From: Vibrio pomeroyi
GTDB taxonomy: Bacteria; Pseudomonadota; Gammaproteobacteria; Enterobacterales; Vibrionaceae
DNA length: 64,000 nucleotides
Assembly (NCBI RefSeq): GCF_024347595.1
Contig: NZ_AP025506.1
Span: forward strand, 868,001 to 932,000
Reading direction: 5' to 3'
Part shown: positions 49,001 through 58,400 of the stretch, in pieces
How positions within the stretch are numbered: the first letter of the stretch is position 1
How the letters are laid out: every line of letters begins with the position of its first letter
The notes under the pieces: generated by a model
Seen by the model: the letters and a program-made list of their open reading frames with translations, nothing else
Told to the model about the DNA's origin: nothing
Databases searched by the model: none
Made by a program: the position numbers and the translations under genes

Positions 49001-49495
49001 ATGTCTCAAATGAGTGAAGTTGAAGTAAGAAAAGATCAAACTAATGACGAAGTACTTCAATGGGTAACATTCCAGCTAGAAGAAGAAACTTACGGCATCA
49101 ATGTAATGCAAGTACGTGAAGTACTACGTTACAGCGAAATTGCTCCGGTACCGGGTGCTCCAGACTACGTGCTAGGTATTATTAACCTGCGTGGCAATGT
49201 TGTTACTGTTATCGACACTCGTTCTCGCTTTGGCTTGATGCAAGGTGAAATTACAGACAATACTCGTATCATCGTTATTGAATCTGAGCGTCAAGTGATT
49301 GGTATTCTAGTAGATAGCGTTGCTGAAGTGGTTTACCTACGTTCTTCTGAAATCGATACAACACCAAGTGTTGGTACTGATGAAAGCGCGAAGTTCATCC
49401 AGGGCGTAAGCAACCGCGATGGCAAGCTGCTTATCTTAGTAGATTTGAACAAACTACTAAGCGAAGACGAATGGGATGAGATGGCTCACCTGTAA
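49001..49495 (+). CDS. cheW: CheW, chemotaxis coupling protein
   Basis: CheW couples receptors to CheA. 164 residues of single CheW domain: TFQLEEETYGINVMQVREVL, APDYVLGIINLRGNVVTVID and FIQGVSNRDGKLLILVDLNK. AGAGGA lies upstream of ATG 49001. The stop shares a base with the following gene (TAATG). Confidence 0.97.
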   Translation: MSQMSEVEVRKDQTNDEVLQWVTFQLEEETYGINVMQVREVLRYSEIAPVPGAPDYVLGIINLRGNVVTVIDTRSRFGLMQGEITDNTRIIVIESERQVIGILVDSVAEVVYLRSSEIDTTPSVGTDESAKFIQGVSNRDGKLLILVDLNKLLSEDEWDEMAHL

Positions 49496-50007
49496 TGTTT
49501 GAAGCGCTTCCTTTAACCCCTGTTGCTCTGATTGCAGGAGTCGGGGTTTTTACGTTATTCATCCTGATTTTGATTAGCAAAGTAAAACGTGCGATTCAAA
49601 AGCAGCTTGATCAGTCACGCCTTCAAGTTCGTAACTTGGACAAAGAGCTACAAAAATCGAGTAAACAATTACTTGAGGTTCGCTCTGTTGTGGTTGGTCT
49701 TGGCCAGAAAGTGACTGAGCAGCAAGATCTGATCAAGCACTTGAATGAACGTATTGTTGAGTTGGAACATGCGGACACCGATGGACGTTTGTACACGCGT
49801 GCAACGAAAATGGTTCAGCTTGGTGCTGGGATTAACGAACTGATCGAAGAATGCGAATTGCCAAAAGCGGAAGCTGAGCTAATGATGTCTCTGCAAAATA
49901 AGCTTACTGGCAAAGAGAAAATTCCTTCGCTAAGAAGTAATCCTTCATCATTTGATGAACAACCTGCGTCTTCTCGTGATCGTAGAGACCCACCTCGACG
50001 CCGATAA
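49495..50007 (+). CDS. DUF2802 membrane/coiled-coil protein of unknown function
   Basis: 170 residues: a single N-terminal membrane helix (about 6-29, LTPVALIAGVGVFTLFILIL), a predicted coiled coil (about 35-90, rich in Lys/Gln/Glu), then a DUF2802-type segment (YTRATKMVQLGAGINELIEE) and an Arg/Asp/Pro-rich tail. The gene is attached to the che operon through TAATG overlap with cheW, and that position is conserved in vibrios, which suggests a role with chemotaxis or the polar pole complex. No function is recognised from motifs. Confidence 0.85.
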   Translation: MFEALPLTPVALIAGVGVFTLFILILISKVKRAIQKQLDQSRLQVRNLDKELQKSSKQLLEVRSVVVGLGQKVTEQQDLIKHLNERIVELEHADTDGRLYTRATKMVQLGAGINELIEECELPKAEAELMMSLQNKLTGKEKIPSLRSNPSSFDEQPASSRDRRDPPRRR

Positions 50008-50060
50008 ATTGAGCGCTTGTTGCGTATCGAGCACTTGATGTTTATCACGCATTCCTCTTA

Positions 50061-50085
50061 AAAGAAGCTTCGGCTTCTTTTTTTA
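50061..50085 (+). terminator. Intrinsic terminator of the chemotaxis operon
   Basis: AAAGAAGC-TTCG-GCTTCTTT with tetraloop, then further T residues. It closes the fliA-che region before ccmA. Confidence 0.93.
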
Positions 50086-50285
50086 TGCCTGTCTGTTGTA
50101 TATAGAACGATGTTTATAAGTGCTTGTATCTACGACAATATCTTGTTTGTTGATTAAAATGTGTAAATTGTGATGCGGTGGTAACAGTTTCTTACGGAGT
50201 TTGTTCTATCGAAAACGCCTAGTCCTGTTTTGTCACCATGTTGGTGTGCTACTATAGCCCTCTCATTACTCGACTAAATTTTCCT

Positions 50286-50903
50286 ATGCTAGAAGTCTCA
50301 AATTTAACTGCTATTCGTGACGACAGGGTTCTGTTTGAATCGTTGTCTTTTCAATTAAAACCAGGTGAACTGGTTCAGGTTGAAGGTCGTAACGGTACTG
50401 GGAAAACGACACTCCTTAGGATTATTACTGGTCTAGGTGATCGTGATGATGGCACTATCTCTTGGGATGGTGAGTCCATCGAATCGAGTCGAGATGTTTA
50501 TCATCAAAATTTGCTTTTTCTTGGTCACCAAACGGGCGTAAAGCGTGAGCTTAGTGCCTATGAGAACCTAAGTTTCTATCAATCGATTCACAGTGGTGGT
50601 TCGAGCAAAGAAGATCTTTACCATGCTCTGGCTCAAGTAGGTCTTGCAGGTAGAGAAGATGTCCCTGCTGGGCAGCTTTCTGCAGGTCAACAGCGCCGAG
50701 TGGCGTTGGCTCGTCTTTGGTTGAGCAAACAAATGTTGTGGATTCTCGATGAGCCGCTGACTGCGATTGATAAGCAGGGCGTGAAAGTTCTCGAATCTCT
50801 TTTTTCTCAGCATGCAGACAACGGTGGCATCGTGCTATTAACCACGCACCAAGATATGTTTGCTGATAGCCCGAAACTAAGAAAAATAAAGTTGGGTGAG
50901 TAA
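50286..50903 (+). CDS. ccmA: CcmA, heme-release ATPase
   Basis: ABC ATPase of System I cytochrome c maturation, which with CcmB releases holo-CcmE from CcmC. 205 residues, the usual size: Walker [13 protein letters not shown], signature [13 protein letters not shown], Walker [12 protein letters not shown] 50286 ([13 protein letters not shown]) is chosen; a longer frame from 50238 lacks similarity to the family. Ribosome site is weak. The ccmB start overlaps or follows the stop directly. Confidence 0.95.
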   Translation: MLEVSNLTAIRDDRVLFESLSFQLKPGELVQVEGRNGTGKTTLLRIITGLGDRDDGTISWDGESIESSRDVYHQNLLFLGHQTGVKRELSAYENLSFYQSIHSGGSSKEDLYHALAQVGLAGREDVPAGQLSAGQQRRVALARLWLSKQMLWILDEPLTAIDKQGVKVLESLFSQHADNGGIVLLTTHQDMFADSPKLRKIKLGE

Positions 50904-50904
50904 T

Positions 50905-51573
50905 ATGATCTCTTCTATGACCACGATTATCCGACGTGAGCTGCTTATCGCATTCCGACGTCAAGCGGATATCTTTAACCCTCTGTGGTTCTTCATCATT
51001 GTTATCACGCTTTTCCCTTTAAGTATCGGCCCTGAGCCAAACCTACTTGCACGCATTGCAGCGGGCATTGTTTGGGTAGCCGCTTTACTCTCTGCATTGC
51101 TCTCTTTAGAGCGCCTTTTCCGTGATGATTTTCAAGATGGTGCCCTCGAACAGATGATGCTGATGCCCATCCCGTTGCAGTTGGTAGTATTGTCCAAGGT
51201 CATAGCACACTGGTTGTTGACCGGGTTACCATTGATTCTAATCAGCCCATTGTTGGCGGTTTTGCTGTCTTTAGATTTTGATACATGGCTCTCAGTTGTG
51301 TTGACCTTGTTGGTAGGTACACCCGCATTGAGCTTTATTGGTGCGATTGGTGTTGCGTTGACCGTTGGGTTACAGAAGGGCGGAGTCCTGTTAAGCCTGT
51401 TAATTCTGCCGCTTTACATCCCCATTTTGATTTTCGCGACGTCAGCGATTGACGCTGCGGCATTGGGCGTTGCGTACAACGGCCAGTTGGCGGTACTTGG
51501 GGCGATGTTAATGGGTGCGATGACTCTGACACCTTTTGCGATCAGTGCCGCACTTAGAGTGAGTGTGAACTGA
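50905..51573 (+). CDS. ccmB: CcmB, ABC membrane subunit
   Basis: Membrane partner of CcmA, 222 residues with about six hydrophobic helices. Family sequences: IIRRELLIAFRRQADIFNPL, IVWVAALLSALLSLERLFRD and DGALEQMMLMPIPLQLVVLS. ATG 50905 follows GGTGAG at close spacing; an in-frame GTG at 50896 inside ccmA is a less likely start. A 148-base gap without a clear terminator leads to ccmC. Confidence 0.94.
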   Translation: MISSMTTIIRRELLIAFRRQADIFNPLWFFIIVITLFPLSIGPEPNLLARIAAGIVWVAALLSALLSLERLFRDDFQDGALEQMMLMPIPLQLVVLSKVIAHWLLTGLPLILISPLLAVLLSLDFDTWLSVVLTLLVGTPALSFIGAIGVALTVGLQKGGVLLSLLILPLYIPILIFATSAIDAAALGVAYNGQLAVLGAMLMGAMTLTPFAISAALRVSVN

Positions 51574-51721
51574 TAAGGGTTCCGTTATCGTATAGCTAAT
51601 GTGAAGCAAATGTGTCGGTCGGACTCATAGAGTCAGCAAAACTGAAAGCAAGACAAAATAAATTATTATAATTATAGCTTTAATAGCTGTAAGCAATATG
51701 AAGTAAGAGTGAGATTACAAC

Positions 51722-52462
51722 ATGTGGAAATGGCTCCATCCCTATGCCAAAGCAGAAACGTCATATCAGCTTGCTGGTAAACTTCTGCCATGGTTTTCGA
51801 TCCTAGCGCTATTGTGTCTATCCGTCGGTACCGTGTGGGGGCTTGCATTTGCGCCTTCAGATTACCAACAAGGTGATAGTTTCCGAATCATCTACATCCA
51901 TGTTCCGTCTGCAATTTGGTCTATGGGCGTGTACATGTCGATGGCGATTGCTGCATTTATCGGTTTGGTATGGCAGGTAAGACTATCAGACATGGCCGCA
52001 TTGGCTATGGCGCCGATTGGTGCTGTATTTACCTTCATTGCACTATTAACGGGTGCGGTTTGGGGTAAACCAATGTGGGGTGCTTGGTGGGTTTGGGATG
52101 CACGTTTAACCTCAGAGCTGATTCTTCTATTCTTATACTTGGGTGTGATTGCACTTCACCACGCGTTTGACGACCAAAAAACAGCCGCTAAAGCAGCAGG
52201 CATTTTGGCAATTGTTGGTGTTATCAACCTACCTATCATTCACTTTTCAGTAGAGTGGTGGAACACACTTCACCAAGGCGCGACGATCACTAAATTCGAC
52301 AAGCCTTCTATTTCAAGTGACATGTTATGGCCGCTTCTTCTTAACATCTTCGGCTTCGCCTTTTTCTTTGGTGCTGTGACTATGGTTCGTTTCCGTAACG
52401 AGATCATCAGTAAAGAGAGTCACCGTCCATGGGTCCGCAAGCTTGCGGCTGAAAAAGCGTAG
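51722..52462 (+). CDS. ccmC: CcmC, heme-handling protein
   Basis: CcmC loads heme onto CcmE. 246 residues with six membrane helices and the tryptophan-rich periplasmic motif WGAWWVWDARLTSELIL (WWD domain). Flanking His residues (IYIHVPSAIW, HHAFDD region) fit the heme ligands. ATG 51722 lies at the start of a hydrophobic protein of standard length. Confidence 0.96.
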   Translation: MWKWLHPYAKAETSYQLAGKLLPWFSILALLCLSVGTVWGLAFAPSDYQQGDSFRIIYIHVPSAIWSMGVYMSMAIAAFIGLVWQVRLSDMAALAMAPIGAVFTFIALLTGAVWGKPMWGAWWVWDARLTSELILLFLYLGVIALHHAFDDQKTAAKAAGILAIVGVINLPIIHFSVEWWNTLHQGATITKFDKPSISSDMLWPLLLNIFGFAFFFGAVTMVRFRNEIISKESHRPWVRKLAAEKA

Positions 52463-52476
52463 TAGGGTAGGTAATT

Positions 52477-52683
52477 ATGTATTTTGAATCTTTGAGTGAT
52501 TTCTTTGCAATGGGGGGCTACGCCTCATATGTATGGAGTGCATTTGGAATCACATTCCTCGCGATGATCATCTTACTGGTAGTAAGCGTTCGTCGTGGTA
52601 AGCAATTACTAAATGAAGTACAAGCTAAGATTGATCGTCAAGCTCGTATCGATGCAGCAAAAAATATGGAGAACACTCTATGA
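52477..52683 (+). CDS. ccmD: CcmD, small heme exporter subunit
   Basis: 68-residue membrane protein with one helix ([20 protein letters not shown]) followed by a basic tail. CcmD stabilises CcmC-CcmE. Its TGA overlaps the ccmE ATG (ATGA), and it follows ccmC after 14 bases. Confidence 0.93.
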   Translation: MYFESLSDFFAMGGYASYVWSAFGITFLAMIILLVVSVRRGKQLLNEVQAKIDRQARIDAAKNMENTL

Positions 52684-53162
52684 ACCCAAGACGCAAAAAG
52701 AGGCTGGGCATTGTCTTAGCGATCTTTTTTGGTATCAGTGCGACTGTTGGATTGATGGTTTACGCACTTAACCAGAACATGGATCTGTTCTACACGCCAA
52801 CTGAGCTGGTTAACGGCAAAGACGGTAAAAAACCTGAAGTTGGTCAACGCCTACGTATTGGTGGCATGGTCGTAGTCGGCTCTGTAAGCCGTGACAATGA
52901 ATCACTACGTGTAAGCTTCGATTTGGCGGATGTAGGCCCTAAAGTAACAATTCTATACGATGGTATCCTTCCTGATCTTTTCCGTGAAGGCCAAGGTATT
53001 GTTGCTCAGGGTATCCTTAAAAATGCAACGACAATCGAAGCGTTTGAGGTGTTGGCAAAGCACGATGAAGAGTACATGCCTTCTGAAGTTGCGGAAGCAA
53101 TGAAGAAAACCCATGAGCCTTTGCAATACACGACTGAACAAAAAGAAGGAAATGCTCAATGA
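52680..53162 (+). CDS. ccmE: CcmE, heme chaperone
   Basis: Periplasmic heme chaperone anchored by one N-terminal helix. 160 residues; the heme-binding His is near residue 128 ([12 protein letters not shown]), in the LAKHDE.Y.P motif of the family. Conserved earlier parts: [10 protein letters not shown] and [16 protein letters not shown]. It overlaps both ccmD and ccmF by four bases. Confidence 0.97.
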   Translation: MNPRRKKRLGIVLAIFFGISATVGLMVYALNQNMDLFYTPTELVNGKDGKKPEVGQRLRIGGMVVVGSVSRDNESLRVSFDLADVGPKVTILYDGILPDLFREGQGIVAQGILKNATTIEAFEVLAKHDEEYMPSEVAEAMKKTHEPLQYTTEQKEGNAQ

Positions 53163-55129
53163 TAGCCGAGATCGGCCATTTTGCGATGATCCTATCCTTG
53201 GGATTAGCATTGCTGCTCAGCGTGCTCCCACTGTATGGAGCCGCTCGAAATAACACATTATTGATGAACAGCGCACGACCATTGTCGTGGGGTATGTTCG
53301 GATTCTTAGCGATTTCGTTCTTTATCTTGTGTTACGCGTTTTACACAAATGATTTTACGATTCAATACGTAGCAAGTAACTCGAATAGCCAACTGCCTTG
53401 GTACTACCGAATTACTGCAGTTTGGGGCGCTCACGAAGGTTCATTGCTGCTTTGGGTTCTAATCCAAGCGGGTTGGACAGTTGCTGTTGCGACGTTTAGC
53501 CGCGGTATGCCTCAAGAGTCTGTGGCTCGCGTATTAGCTATCATGGGTTTGATTACTGTCGGCTTCTTGCTGTTCATTATCGTAACGTCTAACCCGTTCC
53601 TACGTACGCTGCCTTTCTTCCCTGTTGATGGCCGTGACTTGAACCCTCTATTGCAAGACCCGGGCTTGATCATTCACCCACCAATGCTTTACATGGGTTA
53701 TGTAGGTTTCTCGGTAGCGTTCTCTTTTGCGATCGCTTCTCTAATGAGCGGTCGTTTAGATACGGCATGGGCTCGTTGGTCTCGTCCTTGGACAATCGCT
53801 GCTTGGTTATTCCTAACTGTAGGTATCGCACTAGGTTCTTGGTGGGCTTACTACGAACTTGGCTGGGGTGGCTGGTGGTTCTGGGATCCAGTAGAAAACG
53901 CTTCATTCATGCCTTGGTTGGCAGGTACTGCATTAATGCACTCACTTGCGGTAACCGAAAAGCGTGGCACATTTAAAGCTTGGACAGTATTGCTGGCTAT
54001 CTCTGCATTCTCGCTAAGCTTACTAGGTACATTCTTAGTTCGTTCGGGCATCTTGGTATCGGTTCACGCGTTTGCGTCGGATCCTGCTCGCGGTATGTTT
54101 ATCCTTGGCTTCCTAGTCTTCGTTATCGGTGGCTCACTGCTGTTGTTTGCTGTGAAAGGCGCATCGGTTCGTGTTCGTGGTAACTTCGATCTGGTTTCTC
54201 GTGAAAACGCGCTGCTTGGTAACAACATCCTATTGATCGCTGCCCTAGTGGTTGTGTTAGTAGGCACGCTGTTACCTCTAGTTCACAAACAGTTAGGCTT
54301 GGGCTCGGTATCTATCGGTGCTCCATTCTTTGACATGCTGTTCTTCTGGTTAATGATTCCGTTCTCGTTCCTGCTTGGTATCGGTCCTCTGATCCGCTGG
54401 AAGCGTGACAACCTGTCTAAGCTTATTAAACCAATGCTGATTTCTGGTGCATTCTCACTTGGCTTGAGTGCGCTAATGGTTGCTCTATTGGCTGACCGCT
54501 TCAGTGGTACTGCATTTGCTGGTTGGGTAATGGCATTCTGGATCATCTTCATGCACGGTTTTGAACTGCATGAGCGTGCGACTCACCGTCATACGTTTAT
54601 GAAAGGTCTAACTAAGTTGCCTCGTAGCCACTGGGCGATGGTGTGTGGTCACATCGGTTTAGCGGTAACCGTGATTGGTATCGCAATGGTGCAAAACTAC
54701 AGCATCGAACGTGATGTTCGTCTGGCACCTGGCGAAAGCTACCAGCTTGAAGAGTACAGCTTCCTGTTCACAGGCGTTCGTGACAAAGACGGTCCAAACT
54801 ACGATGGTTACATTGCTGACTTTGAAATAACTAAAGAAGGTAAGTACATCAACACGCTTCACGCGGAAAAACGTTTCTACACTACTGCTAAGTCTATGAT
54901 GACAGAAGCGGCGATTGACCGTGGCGTAACTCGTGACCTATACATCGCAATGGGTGAACGTTTGGACGACAACAAGTCTTGGGCTGTTCGTATCTACTAC
55001 AAACCGTTTGTACGTTGGATCTGGGCTGGTTCTTTGATTATGTCGATTGGTGGTGCTATTGCTATCAGTGACCGCCGTTACCGTTTCCGTAAGCCAACCA
55101 AAAAGTCGGCTCAAGAGCAGGAGGCTTAA
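53159..55129 (+). CDS. ccmF: CcmF, cytochrome c heme lyase subunit
   Basis: The large lyase component, 656 residues with many membrane helices and the WWD signature [20 protein letters not shown]. Conserved His-rich loops ([27 protein letters not shown]) supply heme ligands. A large periplasmic segment lies near the C-terminus. It acts with CcmH and CcmI to attach heme to apocytochrome c. Confidence 0.97.
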   Translation: MIAEIGHFAMILSLGLALLLSVLPLYGAARNNTLLMNSARPLSWGMFGFLAISFFILCYAFYTNDFTIQYVASNSNSQLPWYYRITAVWGAHEGSLLLWVLIQAGWTVAVATFSRGMPQESVARVLAIMGLITVGFLLFIIVTSNPFLRTLPFFPVDGRDLNPLLQDPGLIIHPPMLYMGYVGFSVAFSFAIASLMSGRLDTAWARWSRPWTIAAWLFLTVGIALGSWWAYYELGWGGWWFWDPVENASFMPWLAGTALMHSLAVTEKRGTFKAWTVLLAISAFSLSLLGTFLVRSGILVSVHAFASDPARGMFILGFLVFVIGGSLLLFAVKGASVRVRGNFDLVSRENALLGNNILLIAALVVVLVGTLLPLVHKQLGLGSVSIGAPFFDMLFFWLMIPFSFLLGIGPLIRWKRDNLSKLIKPMLISGAFSLGLSALMVALLADRFSGTAFAGWVMAFWIIFMHGFELHERATHRHTFMKGLTKLPRSHWAMVCGHIGLAVTVIGIAMVQNYSIERDVRLAPGESYQLEEYSFLFTGVRDKDGPNYDGYIADFEITKEGKYINTLHAEKRFYTTAKSMMTEAAIDRGVTRDLYIAMGERLDDNKSWAVRIYYKPFVRWIWAGSLIMSIGGAIAISDRRYRFRKPTKKSAQEQEA

Positions 55130-55134
55130 TTAGA

Positions 55135-55686
55135 ATGAACAAGAAGATTTTATTCATTCCTTTGATTGCGTTCATGGTTCTAGCTGGAATCTTTGCAACG
55201 CAATTGATGCGCAACCAGTCGGGCGATGACCCGACTAAGCTTGAATCCGTATTGATTGGTAAGCCTGTTCCTGAGTTTGACCTAGAAGATCTAGAGCAAC
55301 CAGGTAAGCTACATGACCAAGCAATCTTTAAAGGTGAGCCGCTGCTTCTTAATGTGTGGGCGACTTGGTGTCCTACTTGTTATGCAGAGCACTCTTACCT
55401 GAACAAGCTCGCTGATCAAGGCGTTAAGATTATTGGTCTTAACTACAAAGATGATCGCAACAAAGCGGTTGGTTGGTTAAATGAGCTAGGCAACCCGTAT
55501 CTAATCAGTCTTTTTGATGGTAACGGTATGTTAGGTCTAGACCTTGGTGTGTACGGCGCTCCTGAGACTTTCCTAATTGATGCTAACGGCGTCGTTCGTT
55601 ACCGTCATGTGGGCGACGTGAATCCAACCAACTGGGCATCGACGCTTGAGCCGATGTATCAAGACTTGTTGGAGGAAGCGAAATGA
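55135..55686 (+). CDS. dsbE: CcmG/DsbE, thiol-disulfide oxidoreductase
   Basis: Membrane-anchored thioredoxin-fold protein that reduces the CXXCH cysteines of apocytochrome c. 183 residues: N-terminal helix (IPLIAFMVLAGIFATQLM) and the active site WATWCPTCYAEH; YGAPETFLIDANGVVRYRHV is the cis-Pro region. Its stop overlaps ccmH by four bases. Confidence 0.96.
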   Translation: MNKKILFIPLIAFMVLAGIFATQLMRNQSGDDPTKLESVLIGKPVPEFDLEDLEQPGKLHDQAIFKGEPLLLNVWATWCPTCYAEHSYLNKLADQGVKIIGLNYKDDRNKAVGWLNELGNPYLISLFDGNGMLGLDLGVYGAPETFLIDANGVVRYRHVGDVNPTNWASTLEPMYQDLLEEAK

Positions 55687-56174
55687 TTAAGAAGGCACTG
55701 ATTACTCTATTTGCAACGTTTGCGATTTCAGCGACAGTTTCTGCTGCACCTATCGAGTTCCATGAATTTGATAACGTCGACCAAGAGCAGCAGTTCAAAG
55801 AGTTGAGCAACACGCTTCGTTGTCCTAAGTGTCAGAACAACACCATTGGTGATTCGAACGCTGAACTGGCGGTCGATCTACGCCAAAAAGTGTACGAGAT
55901 GACAAAGGACGGTAAGTCGAAGCAAGACATCATTGATTACATGATTGCTCGCTACGGTAACTTCGTTACTTACAATCCACCGCTGACACTAGCAACTTCA
56001 ATCCTTTGGGTTGGACCATTTGCTGTGGTTGTGTTTGGATTTGGTTTAATCATCTTACGCAGCAGAAAGTCAAAATCGAAAGCGGCAGTAGAGTCAGATA
56101 AAGACTGGGATGCAGACAAAGAAGCACGTTTAAAAGCGTTACTCGATGAAGAGAACGACGGAGACAAACAGTAA
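55683..56174 (+). CDS. ccmH: CcmH, apocytochrome thiol reductase
   Basis: 163-residue short form of CcmH: a signal peptide (to about residue 20), the redox motif LRCPKCQNNTIGDSNA (the RCxxC pattern), and a C-terminal membrane helix (ILWVGPFAVVVFGFGLIILR). The C-terminal TPR part of the E. coli long form is encoded separately here as ccmI. TAATG overlap with ccmI. Confidence 0.95.
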   Translation: MIKKALITLFATFAISATVSAAPIEFHEFDNVDQEQQFKELSNTLRCPKCQNNTIGDSNAELAVDLRQKVYEMTKDGKSKQDIIDYMIARYGNFVTYNPPLTLATSILWVGPFAVVVFGFGLIILRSRKSKSKAAVESDKDWDADKEARLKALLDEENDGDKQ

Positions 56175-57394
56175 TGACTCTATTTTGGATTTCTACCATT
56201 ATCCTTTCGCTAGCGGCAATTTTCTTAATTGTTCTGCCCTTCATTAATAAGAAGGCGAACAACGATGAAATGCTTCGCGACGAGTTGAACAAAGCATTCT
56301 ATAAAGATCGTCTAGTTGAGCTAGAAGTAGAAGCAGAGGAAGGCCTTGTTGATAACCAGCAGGAGCTGATCGCTGATTTGAAACAATCTCTGCTTGATGA
56401 TGTTCCTGCGCAAGAAGAGATGAAGAAGACTCACATTTCAACGGTTGGTGTGGTTGTACCGTCGATCATTCTTGTCGTTGTTGTGACTTATGGTATGTAC
56501 TTTAAATTTGGTGCATTAGACAAAGTTCAACACTGGCAAGAAGTGAGCTCGAACCTTCCGGAATTGTCTAAAAAGCTAATGTCATCAGAAGGTGGCGCGT
56601 TAACGGATGATGAACTGGAAGATTTGACGCTAGCGCTGCGTACTCGTTTGCACTACCAACCTGAAGATTCGACGGGTTGGTTGCTGCTTGGTCGTATTGC
56701 TTTGGCTAACCGCGACGCTGAAACAGCAAAAGATTCTATGGAACGAGCGTACAAGCTTGAGCCTAAGAATGAAGATGTTCAGTTAGGTTTCGCACAGGCA
56801 CTGATGCTTTCTCCTGATGAAGCAGACCAAAACCAAGCTCGTCTGCTTCTGAGCCGTTTGATTCAAAACGATTACGTTGACCTTCGTGTGTTCTCATTGC
56901 TAGCGTTCGATGCATTTGAGCGTCAAGATTACCCAGGTGCTGTGAAGTACTGGAGCATCATGCAACAGATGATTGGTCCACAAGACAGTCGTTACGAAAT
57001 GCTTTCACGCAGTATCGAAAGTGCTCAGCAAAAAATGGGCAACGCCATGGGCGTTGACCAAGGCAAGACTGTTGCTGTAACACTAGAGTTATCTGGTGAT
57101 GTGAACGCGGATCCAAACTCAGTGTTGGTTGTTTCAGTGCATCGAGCTGATGGCTCTCCAATGCCTGTTGCTGCTGCTCGTTACCCATTAGGTACTTTCC
57201 CTCGCACTGTTGTGCTTGATGATGGCAACAGCATGATGGAAGGCCAGAAGCTGTCTAGCCTTGAAACTCTGATGGTTAGAGCTAGGCTTGATACAGATGG
57301 TAACGTATCAACTCGCGACGGTGATTGGTACGGTGAAAGTGAAGTGGTTGAATTGGGTGCCCCAGTGACTATGGAAATCAATAAGCAATATTAA
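56174..57394 (+). CDS. ccmI: CcmI, apocytochrome c chaperone
   Basis: 406 residues: two membrane helices (about 1-20 and 97-115) around a cytoplasmic loop, then a periplasmic TPR domain (GWLLLGRIALANRDAETAKD, AYKLEPKNEDVQLGFAQALM) and a C-terminal beta-rich part. CcmI binds the C-terminus of apocytochromes. It is the last ccm gene; terminator follows. Confidence 0.94.
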   Translation: MTLFWISTIILSLAAIFLIVLPFINKKANNDEMLRDELNKAFYKDRLVELEVEAEEGLVDNQQELIADLKQSLLDDVPAQEEMKKTHISTVGVVVPSIILVVVVTYGMYFKFGALDKVQHWQEVSSNLPELSKKLMSSEGGALTDDELEDLTLALRTRLHYQPEDSTGWLLLGRIALANRDAETAKDSMERAYKLEPKNEDVQLGFAQALMLSPDEADQNQARLLLSRLIQNDYVDLRVFSLLAFDAFERQDYPGAVKYWSIMQQMIGPQDSRYEMLSRSIESAQQKMGNAMGVDQGKTVAVTLELSGDVNADPNSVLVVSVHRADGSPMPVAAARYPLGTFPRTVVLDDGNSMMEGQKLSSLETLMVRARLDTDGNVSTRDGDWYGESEVVELGAPVTMEINKQY

Positions 57395-57463
57395 TCATCA
57401 CTTTGCATAGGTGTTAGCTATTCCGATTTGTTTATAAACGGTATAGACTTAGCCAAACAATTG

Positions 57464-57489
57464 AGGCCAGCGATTGCTGGCCTTTTTTA
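57464..57489 (+). terminator. Intrinsic terminator of the ccm operon
   Basis: AGGCCAGC (57464-57471) pairs perfectly with GCTGGCCT (57476-57483), loop GATT, then a T run. Confidence 0.93.
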
Positions 57490-57518
57490 TTATTTGAATT
57501 CCTTATGGAAAAGGTGAT

Positions 57519-58304
57519 ATGTCTGTCAGTGTCTTAAGACTCTCGAGTTTACTCTTTATCGCAAGCTTGACGGTGGGCTGCTCTAGCGCACCAGATGAGA
57601 GCGTTAACGATGATAATCTCGAAACCTCTGAATACGTCGAAGAATCCCACCCCAATGATCCTTTTGAAGGTTTCAACCGAGCGATGTGGGATATCAACTA
57701 CGAATATCTAGACCCTTACTTGGTTCGTCCCGTTTCTCTTGCTTATGTTGACTACACCCCTGTACCGGTTCGTTCTGGTATCTCCAATTTTCTAGCCAAC
57801 TTAGACGAGCCATCAAGCATGGTGAATAATCTCATTATGGGCAATGGCGAGAAAGCACTCGACCACTTTAACCGCTTTTGGATTAACTCAACTTTTGGTT
57901 TGTTAGGCTTGATCGATATTGCCAGCGAAGCAGGGATCACCAAATACGATGACAAGTCGTTCTCTGATGCGATTGGTCATTATGGAGTAGGGAACGGACC
58001 GTACTTTATGGTGCCGGGTTATGGTCCATTAACAACACGTGAAGTGACTGAAACCGTCGATGGTTTGTATGTACCTTTGTCCTTCTTGAACTTCTGGGCT
58101 AGCCTAGGCAAGTGGGCATTTGAGGGTATGGAAACTCGAGCTCAGTTAGTATCGCAAGAAGCCTTGTTAGATGACTCTCCGGATCCATACGCTTTAACGC
58201 GTGATGTTTATATTCAACGTCGTGACTTTAAAGCGGAGATTGAACCTGAAGAGGTTGATCTTGATGAAGAAGACTTCATTGATGGCTATTTAGAAGATTA
58301 CTAA
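57519..58304 (+). CDS. mlaA: MlaA (VacJ), outer-membrane lipid asymmetry lipoprotein
   Basis: Removes misplaced phospholipid from the outer leaflet of the outer membrane with the Mla pathway. 261 residues with lipoprotein signal LLFIASLTVGCSSAP (Cys about residue 22), then NDPFEGFNRAMWDINYEYLD, the VacJ family signature, and GVGNGPYFMVPGYGPLTTRE. The tail is acidic. It has a bidirectional terminator behind it and no operon partner here. Confidence 0.95.
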   Translation: MSVSVLRLSSLLFIASLTVGCSSAPDESVNDDNLETSEYVEESHPNDPFEGFNRAMWDINYEYLDPYLVRPVSLAYVDYTPVPVRSGISNFLANLDEPSSMVNNLIMGNGEKALDHFNRFWINSTFGLLGLIDIASEAGITKYDDKSFSDAIGHYGVGNGPYFMVPGYGPLTTREVTETVDGLYVPLSFLNFWASLGKWAFEGMETRAQLVSQEALLDDSPDPYALTRDVYIQRRDFKAEIEPEEVDLDEEDFIDGYLEDY

Positions 58305-58332
58305 ATAGAAGCCCCTGAATAACAGGTAAAAG

Positions 58333-58369
58333 AAAGGCTCGATGTTGGAAGCAACATCGAGCCTTTTTA
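58333..58369. terminator. Bidirectional terminator between mlaA and fadL
   Basis: AAAGGCTCGATGTT (58333-58346) pairs perfectly over 14 bp with AACATCGAGCCTTT (58353-58366). A/T tracts flank both sides, so it can serve mlaA on plus and the convergent fadL on minus. Confidence 0.93.
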
Positions 58370-58400
58370 ATGTTTGTGACTTTAAATTAAGTCAAACAGA

